A DNA stretch of 64,000 nt from Siphonodentalium dalli. Taxonomy: Eukaryota; Mollusca; Scaphopoda; Gadilida; Siphonodentaliidae. Shown piece after piece: positions 45,863 through 59,100 of this stretch. The stretch lies in contig CP136064.1 in the NCBI GenBank assembly GCA_032622095.1, forward strand, positions 112,826,004 to 112,890,003. Direction: 5' to 3'. The translations under genes were made by a program, and so were the position numbers. The notes under the pieces were generated by a model. The model saw only the letters and a list, made by a program, of their open reading frames with translations, had not been told where the DNA came from and did not search any database. Each line of letters begins with the position of its first letter. The stretch's first letter is position 1.

Positions 45863-47542
45863 CGTCCTGTTAATACTAGTACTAGTACTACTAGTACCAT
45901 GGTTGACATATTTGAAGATATGATATAATGGCACCAAATACATGTGTGAGGAGGGACTTTCTTATTATGCAGTGTTTAGAACAGAATTTATCACAAAATT
46001 GGCCGTCTTAATTATATCTGAGTATATGTGAATGTGGATAATTGTCAATTTGGGTCCATTTCAATAAATGTAAATTGGTGCTTATGCAGATCAAACGAGG
46101 ACTCCTCCTTTAATAAAAGTGAATTTAACTTGAGGAAAAACTTAATTTATATCCCAAATGTTCAATACAAGAGCACATCAACAAACATTCTTATTAGCCC
46201 AGCTAGTAAGTATGATGTTTTAATTCATATATTGCTTAGTGTGGATATTTCAAATATACTAGTTAGTACCGTAATGGTTCATCAATTCACCATGGTATCT
46301 ACCGGTACAATAATTTCTAAAATCTATTGGTTCAGTTTTAGTGTTTGACATATTCTCACAGCACAGCTCCAGAACTAACATATTTTAGTAAACAATTTAT
46401 CCAATATTATTTATCTCAATTATACAGCATATATTAAGTACTACTGCACATGATATATAGAATAAATGTTTGAAATACAATGTAGTCCTCATCAAAGTAT
46501 TACAATAAATGTACTTGCATACAGTTTGATACTGGAAAGAAATATGAGATGAAAATGACACTGATTTATAATTAGCTATATTATGTTATTAAAGGCATAC
46601 ATCACATGTGTGTATAGCTATAGTATGTATATAGTGTGTAGACTTCTGTATAGAGCCAAACTTGGCCAATTCTGATCACAAATGAGTATATATATGTGAA
46701 GCAAAATAAAAGAGGGCCATTATAATTTATATTGCCTGATAAATGTTTTATATGGCACAATGTTCATGATTTCATGATGTGGTGCAATTGTATACCATAT
46801 GCTTATTGGCTAGCATAAACATGTGATGCATCTCTATAATAGCAGCGAAGCTAATTTTGCCCATTGAATGGTTGATTTACTAGGTTTAACATCACTTTAA
46901 AGCGGCACTCCGCGTTAGAGGACTATTTGGCCAACAACAATATTTTTTCAAATTTTTTTTATTTTTTTATTTTTGAATTCAATGTGTTAATTACATATAT
47001 TAACTAGAATTTTTAAACTTCCTTTTGGAAGTTTGATACTTCCATATAATTATCATATATATTCCAATCCAAATCCCCTCTCAATCATTACCTTTCCCAT
47101 AACCCAAATCTTAATCATAACCATACCTATCGGCAACCCGTACCATGTCCCAATACTAAATGTTTCTATAAGCATAACCATGCTCTAGCCGTAACCATAA
47201 CCACAATAATTCTAACTATATCTATAACTTTAAAAAGTCATGGAATATAAGTAGTGGCTCACCTTTTCGATCGTAATTTTGTTTATCTCGATTAATCCGT
47301 TCCACAACTATTGAAGTATTTATTTAGTTACAACCATGCATATTTCAGACCTTATATTATGATACATGAACATCATAAACACATCAGTTCGCAGAAATGA
47401 AAGATTAAGAATGAGGTTACTTTTGAAATTATATTTCTCGTAAAAAGTGACCCCTAGTAGACCCTTTGGTATCATCTAGATGGTCTCCTGTAATTTTTGT
47501 AGAAGACAGACACAGGCAGACAGACAGAAATTCGCAAATATA
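45863..47542. other. AT-rich sequence without a recognised gene
   Basis: The 106-codon frame at 46028-46348 resembles no family. A small AACTTCC/GGAAGTT dyad at about 47017-47034 echoes the hairpin motif of the modular repeats. 47090-47230 is rich in degenerate CATAACC words. Confidence 0.5.
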
Positions 47543-47712
47543 CAGTAATGCCCTATGTAATCGACCCCTTAAACACAGCTGAATTATGGGTAACTTTTCG
47601 GGATTCAGGAGAGCTTTCTGATGAATGTCAGCAGGCTATATTTCCCACTAAATCCTGAAATATTACCCATAATTCTGCTATGTTTAAGGAGTCGATTACT
47701 TAGGGCATACTG
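47543..47712. mobile_element. Tc1/mariner-type MITE, copy 3 (longer variant)
   Basis: 170 bp between TA dinucleotides, with CAGTAATGCCCTATGTAATC at the left and its mirror at the right. Same family as 40431-40574. It keeps a middle containing GAGAGCTTTCTGATGAATG, related to the middle of copy 2, so copy 1 looks like an internally deleted form. Confidence 0.9.
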
Positions 47713-50177
47713 TAGATATAGATGTAAGCATGTTATTAAATTATTCATGAATTCCAAATTAAATCACACGACGTCAGATGCACCTATCCCATGACAATCC
47801 ACGTGACAATTCACCGTGTGTTCCAATTTTAGTTTGTCATGATCCAACCGGTTGGGCACCAATAGCAGGTCAGACCGACAAACAAATGAACACACACACA
47901 GTTCGGTTTTATTAGTATACATACCCACATGTGTACAATATATATATTTAATTGGCAACGGGAATAAAGAGCACGCACGGGTTCCACATGCACGCATGTG
48001 TCTATCTCTTGTGCCTATATGCCAAATTAAAGACTTGAGATGTTAAAAATTATAACTGCAATTGAATGTTATATTCTCTTGAAAGATACGGATAGTTATA
48101 GTCTGTCCAACACTAAAGTGCGAAGTTTTGATTCAATGCCGATCTGAAATTTGCCAAGTGTTGGTTTATCAGTTTGTCGGGTCAGTGATTTCAACGGCCA
48201 GTAATATCAGTGACGGTTATTTCTACGTGCAGCGGGTATATTTATCTATGAAATAATTATGCGCGAATGGCAATCACACACACAACTGATAACACATGTC
48301 TTGATTACGTCTTATTATAAAATTAGGAACATACTAAAACGAGTCCAATTAACCAGAATGGGACAAAGGCGAATCTGTTTTATTTGAAGGTCTATCATGC
48401 TCGGGAACGTTCTAGAAAGATCACTGAAATGTCACTGTATATGTGTATCAGGAATCAAGCATTAAATATAATTCAGAAACATATCAATATAGCATATAAA
48501 GGTAATGCTGCCAAGACACGTTATGTCATTACAAACGTTTATACCGATTGTACTGACTGTCCAAAATCGCGAACCTTTCCACAGCTTGTATGAATTTTGT
48601 ATACATTTTGGGTTTAAAGTGACTTAGTCGGATAGGTGCGTAACACACTGTGCCATTAGAAGTAGGCAGCCATGCAGCCAATCATATGTTAAAGAGCGCG
48701 GATTTGGGACAACTGCATTGTGTGAGAACGTAACATGATTCGCGTACATCTATATGCATTTCAGTATGTTGCTTTCCGGAGTAACGGTACCTTTTCTGTG
48801 CACATAAATAGCACCAACTGAACATACGCATTCTCACCAGCAAAATGATAAATAGCCGATGTGTTGAAACGGTAGTATACCATAAACAAATATAGCATGT
48901 CGAGCTTGTAAAATAGACGGATATTCTTGGGAATATACGGATATGAATGCGCGTATTTTACTATTTAATATGTTATAGCGAGTCTTCAAAGTCATGCATA
49001 AGTTCATAATACCAAGTTAACAATCGTTATTCACACACAAACATTCGTGTATATGTCGTTCAATGTAATTATGCTATATTGAACTACCACCCATTTCGCA
49101 ACAGCGAAATAGCGTATGGTTTGATGACATTAAGCTCTCTTTGCTCGCTTGCCTATATCGCGATGTTCCCAACAGTTTATGGTGTTTTATTCTAACAAAT
49201 AGATTGTCATGATATGGTAGCATTCTGGGAATGATATATACATGGCAGCTTATACCTACACATTCCATATACAATTCGCTTAATTTTCGTGTGATTCATA
49301 TTCTTGAATACACGCAAGTGATGAATTAGTCGGCGCTTTAAGGCATTTTTTGTATATTTTCCGATTAGCGGACGAATGTACGACGTCGACGTTGTCGCCT
49401 ATTCGTAAGTTATAAGACTTTACATTACGTCTCGTCCAATTAATGCGAAATATGCAATCGGTGGTCTTAACAGCTGGACAATAAAGTCATATATTTTCAC
49501 TCGTGACACATACAGATAATAAAGAGACAGTTTTTAAATGGTCAGATCTGAATTCAACAAAATTATGCACTATGTCAGATGGTGAACAAATACCAAACCG
49601 CAAAGTGTCACGTTCCGAAATTATGATACCAAAATTAGCGACTAAGGGGTGGCAAGGTTGGGGCGTCGGACGGGATACGCTGACTCCCATTCATTCAATT
49701 TGAATATATCATATATTAAAATGGTTTACGGGCGCGTGAACGGATAGAAAATAGTTTCAATTAAATTGAGAACTGCAAGCGAAAGTCCGCGCATAAGACG
49801 GATTGTGCTTTATGAAAACGTGGTCCATGCTGAGAAGTGTTATAACAATATACGACGGACACCACAGTTCTGTTAATTCTCAAATGTCAAAGTCGAGAAT
49901 TATTTTTGTAAAAAATGGGGGTTTTAAAAAAAGTGAAAACAAAACGAACTACTATTCTAAAACTAATGAATTTCGACCGTTTTTGGTCTCAATATATGTC
50001 ATTTTTAGCCGCATCATGATAAAACTGCAGAATCACGGCTGATTGACAAGACAGACAGCCGACATTGTTTTGAGTGATTAACCGTTAGCCAACATAACAA
50101 TTAACGCATTGCGCCGAACAGGAATGGATGTTGAAATATATCGCCAGTGGTCATTGATGCAATTTTTGAAATCATTT
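47713..50177. other. sequence without a recognised gene
   Basis: No repeat family or coding region recognised. Short frames at 47852-48046, 49503-49703 and 49803-50042 show no motif. Confidence 0.5.
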
Positions 50178-53100
50178 TTTTTGGTCTTCTGTCTATGTTT
50201 AAGACGCTCACATAGAGCAAATCCAGCTGTTGCGCTTCGTCTAGGAGAAGATCGGGACACAAGCACTTTCTACACATGGACTTTATTAGTACATTTTTCG
50301 ATGTGTTATAACTTGGTCATTTCTCACCCGATTTACAAAATTCTTTCACGAGTAGCATCAGTACATCGTATAGATACCCGACAGTAAAAATGGTTGGAAT
50401 CGGTGACAAGAAAAAAATTGACAAATTTTGCACCCCTCCCCGGGTCAACAAATTGTCTTCGGACCTTGGTAAAAATTTCCCCGATTCGTGCCCTTTCGTT
50501 AGTTAACACGATTACGAGAACCGAATTCAGCTGCTTGACTTCTTACAGGAGAAAATCTGCGCACAAACTTTTTCCAAATTTTTTGTTTAAGGGCCATAAC
50601 TCTGGTAAACAAGTTAGGACACAAACCTAAATGTTTCATTACCACGCATCTTGGCATGGTGCATATACCTACCAAATTTCAATGCTTTATCTTTTAAACT
50701 TTCTGAGATATAAGGGTTTTAAAATATATTAAGAATAATAAATAATAATAGTGAAAAATAAAAAATTGAATAACAATATACTTCCATATTAAAATATGGA
50801 AGTATAATAAGGGAATCGCGCGGAATTGATTGGAATGTCGATAGTATGGTTTATTGACATTTCTGTGTTCAGTTGGAACGTTCTGGTGTGACCCCCACCC
50901 ATGCCTCGAAATTTGAAGACGCGTGTAGAAAAGTCGCCATATATCGGCCAATTTTCGAGATATCGAGCTAATTTTTGCGGCATTGTGTTCGTATATGATG
51001 CCCCTTTAATATTTAGCCGGGTTTTGGTAAGGTTTTGTGGCGATATTTTACTATGTAGGCCAATATGTATGTTTCTGGTTCATACTTTTTTGAATATCTC
51101 CGGACTCATTCGACATAATGCAGCAAATGAATAATCGTTTAAAAGAACTAAAAATTCCCCATCGAATAATACCAAACACGTCACGATTGGTTAAAGAAAT
51201 ATAAATTCATAGTGCTTTCCCTGTAAACTTGAAAAAAGGAAAGGGCCACCATTTCTACATTTGTCAACCGATTCACAAAATTCACCCACGATAATACTTA
51301 GTACATCCTACAGATACTTCACAACCATTTTGGTTCAAATCGGCGACAAAAAAAAATTGACATATTTTGCCCCTCCCCTAGCCCAGAACAAAATTGAGCG
51401 GACCTTTGTCAAAATTTCCCGGTTTGGTCTTCTGTCTATGTTTAAGACGCTCACATAGAGCAAATCCAGCTGTTGCGCTTCGTCTAGGAGAAGATCGGGA
51501 CACAAGCACTTTCTACACATGGACTTTATTAGTACATTTTTCGATGTGTTATAACTTGGTCATTTCTCACCCGATTTACAAAATTCTTTCACGAGTAGCA
51601 TCAGTACATCGTATAGATACCCGACAGTAAAAATGGTTGGAATCGGTGACAAGAAAAAAATTGACAAATTTTGCACCCCTCCCCGGGTCAACAAATTGTC
51701 TTCGGACCTTGGTAAAAATTTCCCCGATTCGTGCCCTTTCGTTAGTTAACACGATTACGAGAACCGAATTCAGCTGCTTGACTTCTTACAGGAGAAAATC
51801 TGCGCACAAACTTTTTCCAAATTTTTTGTTTAAGGGCCATAACTCTGGTAAACAAGTTAGGACACAAACCTAAATGTTTCATTACCACGCATCTTGGCAT
51901 GGTGCATATACCTACCAAATTTCAATGCTTTATCTTTTAAACTTTCTGAGATATAAGGGTTTTAAAATATATTAAGAATAATAAATAATAATAGTGAAAA
52001 ATAAAAAATTGAATAACAATATACTTCCATATTAAAATATGGAAGTATAATAAGGGAATCGCGCGGAATTGATTGGAATGTCGATAGTATGGTTTATTGA
52101 CATTTCTGTGTTCAGTTGGAACGTTCTGGTGTGACCCCCACCCATGCCTCGAAATTTGAAGACGCGTGTAGAAAAGTCGCCATATATCGGCCAATTTTCG
52201 AGATATCGAGCTAATTTTTGCGGCATTGTGTTCGTATATGATGCCCCTTTAATATTTAGCCGGGTTTTGGTAAGGTTTTGTGGCGATATTTTACTATGTA
52301 GGCCAATATGTATGTTTCTGGTTCATACTTTTTTGAATATCTCCGGACTCATTCGACATAATGCAGCAAATGAATAATCGTTTAAAAGAACTAAAAATTC
52401 CCCATCGAATAATACCAAACACGTCACGATTGGTTAAAGAAATATAAATTCATAGTGCTTTCCCTGTAAAATTGAAAAAAGGAAAGGGCCACCATTTCTA
52501 CATTTGTCAACCGATTCACAAAATTCACCCACGATAATACTTAGTACATCCTACAGATACTTCACAACCATTTTGGTTCAAATCGGCGACAAAAAAAAAT
52601 TGACATATTTTGCCCCTCCCCTAGCCCAGAACAAAATTGAGCGGACCTTTGTCAAAATTTCCCGGTTTGGTCTTCTGTCTATGTTTAAGACGCTCACATA
52701 GAGCAAATCCAGCTGTTGCGCTTCGTCTAGGAGAAGATCGGGACACAAGCACTTTCTACACATGGACTTTATTAGTACATTTTTCGATGTGTTATAACTT
52801 GGTCATTTCTCACCCGATTTACAAAATTCTTTCACGAGTAGCATCAGTACATCGTATAGATACCCGACAGTAAAAATGGTTGGAATCGGTGACAAGAAAA
52901 AAATTGACAAATTTTGCACCCCTCCCCGGGTCAACAAATTGTCTTCGGACCTTGGTAAAAATTTCCCCGATTCGTGCCCTTTCGTTAGTTAACACGATTA
53001 CGAGAACCGAATTCAGCTGCTTGACTTCTTACAGGAGAAAATCTGCGCACAAACTTTTTCCAAATTTTTTGTTTAAGGGCCATAACTCTGGTAAACAAGT

Positions 53101-56100
53101 TAGGACACAAACCTAAATGTTTCATTACCACGCATCTTGGCATGGTGCATATACCTACCAAATTTCAATGCTTTATCTTTTAAACTTTCTGAGATATAAG
53201 GGTTTTAAAATATATTAAGAATAATAAATAATAATAGTGAAAAATAAAAAATTGAATAACAATATACTTCCATATTAAAATATGGAAGTATAATAAGGGA
53301 ATCGCGCGGAATTGATTGGAATGTCGATAGTATGGTTTATTGACATTTCTGTGTTCAGTTGGAACGTTCTGGTGTGACCCCCACCCATGCCTCGAAATTT
53401 GAAGACGCGTGTAGAAAAGTCGCCATATATCGGCCAATTTTCGAGATATCGAGCTAATTTTTGCGGCATTGTGTTCGTATATGATGCCCCTTTAATATTT
53501 AGCCGGGTTTTGGTAAGGTTTTGTGGCGATATTTTACTATGTAGGCCAATATGTATGTTTCTGGTTCATACTTTTTTGAATATCTCCGGACTCATTCGAC
53601 ATAATGCAGCAAATGAATAATCGTTTAAAAGAACTAAAAATTCCCCATCGAATAATACCAAACACGTCACGATTGGTTAAAGAAATATAAATTCATAGTG
53701 CTTTCCCTGTAAACTTGAAAAAAGGAAAGGGCCACCATTTCTACATTTGTCAACCGATTCACAAAATTCACCCACGATAATACTTAGTACATCCTACAGA
53801 TACTTCACAACCATTTTGGTTCAAATCGGCGACAAAAAAAAATTGACATATTTTGCCCCTCCCCTAGCCCAGAACAAAATTGAGCGGACCTTTGTCAAAA
53901 TTTCCCGGTTTGGTCTTCTGTCTATGTTTAAGACGCTCACATAGAGCAAATCCAGCTGTTGCGCTTCGTCTAGGAGAAGATCGGGACACAAGCACTTTCT
54001 ACACATGGACTTTATTAGTACATTTTTCGATGTGTTATAACTTGGTCATTTCTCACCCGATTTACAAAATTCTTTCACGAGTAGCATCAGTACATCGTAT
54101 AGATACCCGACAGTAAAAATGGTTGGAATCGGTGACAAGAAAAAAATTGACAAATTTTGCACCCCTCCCCGGGTCAACAAATTGTCTTCGGACCTTGGTA
54201 AAAATTTCCCCGATTCGTGCCCTTTCGTTAGTTAACACGATTACGAGAACCGAATTCAGCTGCTTGACTTCTTACAGGAGAAAATCTGCGCACAAACTTT
54301 TTCCAAATTTTTTGTTTAAGGGCCATAACTCTGGTAAACAAGTTAGGACACAAACCTAAATGTTTCATTACCACGCATCTTGGCATGGTGCATATACCTA
54401 CCAAATTTCAATGCTTTATCTTTTAAACTTTCTGAGATATAAGGGTTTTAAAATATATTAAGAATAATAAATAATAATAGTGAAAAATAAAAAATTGAAT
54501 AACAATATACTTCCATATTAAAATATGGAAGTATAATAAGGGAATCGCGCGGAATTGATTGGAATGTCGATAGTATGGTTTATTGACATTTCTGTGTTCA
54601 GTTGGAACGTTCTGGTGTGACCCCCACCCATGCCTCGAAATTTGAAGACGCGTGTAGAAAAGTCGCCATATATCGGCCAATTTTCGAGATATCGAGCTAA
54701 TTTTTGCGGCATTGTGTTCGTATATGATGCCCCTTTAATATTTAGCCGGGTTTTGGTAAGGTTTTGTGGCGATATTTTACTATGTAGGCCAATATGTATG
54801 TTTCTGGTTCATACTTTTTTGAATATCTCCGGACTCATTCGACATAATGCAGCAAATGAATAATCGTTTAAAAGAACTAAAAATTCCCCATCGAATAATA
54901 CCAAACACGTCACGATTGGTTAAAGAAATATAAATTCATAGTGCTTTCCCTGTAAACTTGAAAAAAGGAAAGGGCCACCATTTCTACATTTGTCAACCGA
55001 TTCACAAAATTCACCCACGATAATACTTAGTACATCCTACAGATACTTCACAACCATTTTGGTTCAAATCGGCGACAAAAAAAAATTGACATATTTTGCC
55101 CCTCCCCTAGCCCAGAACAAAATTGAGCGGACCTTTGTCAAAATTTCCCGGTTTGGTCTTCTGTCTATGTTTAAGACGCTCACATAGAGCAAATCCAGCT
55201 GTTGCGCTTCGTCTAGGAGAAGATCGGGACACAAGCACTTTCTACACATGGACTTTATTAGTACATTTTTCGATGTGTTATAACTTGGTCATTTCTCACC
55301 CGATTTACAAAATTCTTTCACGAGTAGCATCAGTACATCGTATAGATACCCGACAGTAAAAATGGTTGGAATCGGTGACAAGAAAAAAATTGACAAATTT
55401 TGCACCCCTCCCCGGGTCAACAAATTGTCTTCGGACCTTGGTAAAAATTTCCCCGATTCGTGCCCTTTCGTTAGTTAACACGATTACGAGAACCGAATTC
55501 AGCTGCTTGACTTCTTACAGGAGAAAATCTGCGCACAAACTTTTTCCAAATTTTTTGTTTAAGGGCCATAACTCTGGTAAACAAGTTAGGACACAAACCT
55601 AAATGTTTCATTACCACGCATCTTGGCATGGTGCATATACCTACCAAATTTCAATGCTTTATCTTTTAAACTTTCTGAGATATAAGGGTTTTAAAATATA
55701 TTAAGAATAATAAATAATAATAGTGAAAAATAAAAAATTGAATAACAATATACTTCCATATTAAAATATGGAAGTATAATAAGGGAATCGCGCGGAATTG
55801 ATTGGAATGTCGATAGTATGGTTTATTGACATTTCTGTGTTCAGTTGGAACGTTCTGGTGTGACCCCCACCCATGCCTCGAAATTTGAAGACGCGTGTAG
55901 AAAAGTCGCCATATATCGGCCAATTTTCGAGATATCGAGCTAATTTTTGCGGCATTGTGTTCGTATATGATGCCCCTTTAATATTTAGCCGGGTTTTGGT
56001 AAGGTTTTGTGGCGATATTTTACTATGTAGGCCAATATGTATGTTTCTGGTTCATACTTTTTTGAATATCTCCGGACTCATTCGACATAATGCAGCAAAT

Positions 56101-59100
56101 GAATAATCGTTTAAAAGAACTAAAAATTCCCCATCGAATAATACCAAACACGTCACGATTGGTTAAAGAAATATAAATTCATAGTGCTTTCCCTGTAAAC
56201 TTGAAAAAAGGAAAGGGCCACCATTTCTACATTTGTCAACCGATTCACAAAATTCACCCACGATAATACTTAGTACATCCTACAGATACTTCACAACCAT
56301 TTTGGTTCAAATCGGCGACAAAAAAAAATTGACATATTTTGCCCCTCCCCTAGCCCAGAACAAAATTGAGCGGACCTTTGTCAAAATTTCCCGGTTTGGT
56401 CTTCTGTCTATGTTTAAGACGCTCACATAGAGCAAATCCAGCTGTTGCGCTTCGTCTAGGAGAAGATCGGGACACAAGCACTTTCTACACATGGACTTTA
56501 TTAGTACATTTTTCGATGTGTTATAACTTGGTCATTTCTCACCCGATTTACAAAATTCTTTCACGAGTAGCATCAGTACATCGTATAGATACCCGACAGT
56601 AAAAATGGTTGGAATCGGTGACAAGAAAAAAATTGACAAATTTTGCACCCCTCCCCGGGTCAACAAATTGTCTTCGGACCTTGGTAAAAATTTCCCCGAT
56701 TCGTGCCCTTTCGTTAGTTAACACGATTACGAGAACCGAATTCAGCTGCTTGACTTCTTACAGGAGAAAATCTGCGCACAAACTTTTTCCAAATTTTTTG
56801 TTTAAGGGCCATAACTCTGGTAAACAAGTTAGGACATAAACCTAAATGTTTCATTACCACGCATCTTGGCATGGTGCATATACCTACCAAATTTCAATGC
56901 TTTATCTTTTAAACTTTCTGAGATATAAGGGTTTTAAAATATATTAAGAATAATAAATAATAATAGTGAAAAATAAAAAATTGAATAACAATATACTTCC
57001 ATATTAAAATATGGAAGTATAATAAGGGAATCGCGCGGAATTGATTGGAATGTCGATAGTATGGTTTATTGACATTTCTGTGTTCAGTTGGAACGTTCTG
57101 GTGTGACCCCCACCCATGCCTCGAAATTTGAAGACGCGTGTAGAAAAGTCGCCATATATCGGCCAATTTTCGAGATATCGAGCTAATTTTTGCGGCATTG
57201 TGTTCGTATATGATGCCCCTTTAATATTTAGCCGGGTTTTGGTAAGGTTTTGTGGCGATATTTTACTATGTAGGCCAATATGTATGTTTCTGGTTCATAC
57301 TTTTTTGAATATCTCCGGACTCATTCGACATAATGCAGCAAATGAATAATCGTTTAAAAGAACTAAAAATTCCCCATCGAATAATACCAAACACGTCACG
57401 ATTGGTTAAAGAAATATAAATTCATAGTGCTTTCCCTGTAAACTTGAAAAAAGGAAAGGGCCACCATTTCTACATTTGTCAACCGATTCACAAAATTCAC
57501 CCACGATAATACTTAGTACATCCTACAGATACTTCACAACCATTTTGGTTCAAATCGGCGACAAAAAAAAATTGACATATTTTGCCCCTCCCCTAGCCCA
57601 GAACAAAATTGAGCGGACCTTTGTCAAAATTTCCCGGTTTGGTCTTCTGTCTATGTTTAAGACGCTCACATAGAGCAAATTTAGCTGTTGCGCTTCGTCT
57701 AGGAGAAGATCGGGACACAAGCACTTTCTACACATGGACTTTATTAGTACATTTTTCGATGTGTTATAACTTGGTCATTTCTCACCCGATTTACAAAATT
57801 CTTTCACGAGTAGCATCAGTACATCGTATAGATACCCGACAGTAAAAATGGTTGGAATCGGTGACAAGAAAAAAATTGACAAATTTTGCACCCCTCCCCG
57901 GGTCAACAAATTGTCTTCGGACCTTGGTAAAAATTTCCCCGATTCGTGCCCTTTCGTTAGTTAACACGATTACGAGAACCGAATTCAGCTGCTTGACTTC
58001 TTACAGGAGAAAATCTGCGCACAAACTTTTTCCAAATTTTTTGTTTAAGGGCCATAACTCTGGTAAACAAGTTAGGACACAAACCTAAATGTTTCATTAC
58101 CACGCATCTTGGCATGGTGCATATACCTACCAAATTTCAATGCTTTATCTTTTAAACTTTCTGAGATATAAGGGTTTTAAAATATATTAAGAATAATAAA
58201 TAATAATAGTGAAAAATAAAAAATTGAATAACAATATACTTCCATATTAAAATATGGAAGTATAATAAGGGAATCGCGCGGAATTGATTGGAATGTCGAT
58301 AGTATGGTTTATTGACATTTCTGTGTTCAGTTGGAACGTTCTGGTGTGACCCCCACCCATGCCTCGAAATTTGAAGACGCGTGTAGAAAAGTCGCCATAT
58401 ATCGGCCAATTTTCGAGATATCGAGCTAATTTTTGCGGCATTGTGTTCGTATATGATGCCCCTTTAATATTTAGCCGGGTTTTGGTAAGGTTTTGTGGCG
58501 ATATTTTACTATGTAGGCCAATATGTATGTTTCTGGTTCATACTTTTTTGAATATCTCCGGACTCATTCGACATAATGCAGCAAATGAATAATCGTTTAA
58601 AAGAACTAAAAATTCCCCATCGAATAATACCAAACACGTCACGATTGGTTAAAGAAATATAAATTCATAGTGCTTTCCCTGTAAACTTGAAAAAAGGAAA
58701 GGGCCACCATTTCTACATTTGTCAACCGATTCACAAAATTCACCCACGATAATACTTAGTACATCCTACAGATACTTCACAACCATTTTGGTTCAAATCG
58801 GCGACAAAAAAAAATTGACATATTTTGCCCCTCCCCTAGCCCAGAACAAAATTGAGCGGACCTTTGTCAAAATTTCCCGGTTTGGTCTTCTGTCTATGTT
58901 TAAGACGCTCACATAGAGCAAATCCAGCTGTTGCGCTTCGTCTAGGAGAAGATCGGGACACAAGCACTTTCTACACATGGACTTTATTAGTACATTTTTC
59001 GATGTGTTATAACTTGGTCATTTCTCACCCGATTTACAAAATTCTTTCACGAGTAGCATCAGTACATCGTATAGATACCCGACAGTAAAAATGGTTGGAA

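Noticed and set aside
47090-47230. CATAACC/CTATAACC-like words suggesting interstitial telomere repeat
   Set aside because: The words are degenerate and irregular, with no run of TTAGGG or its complement.
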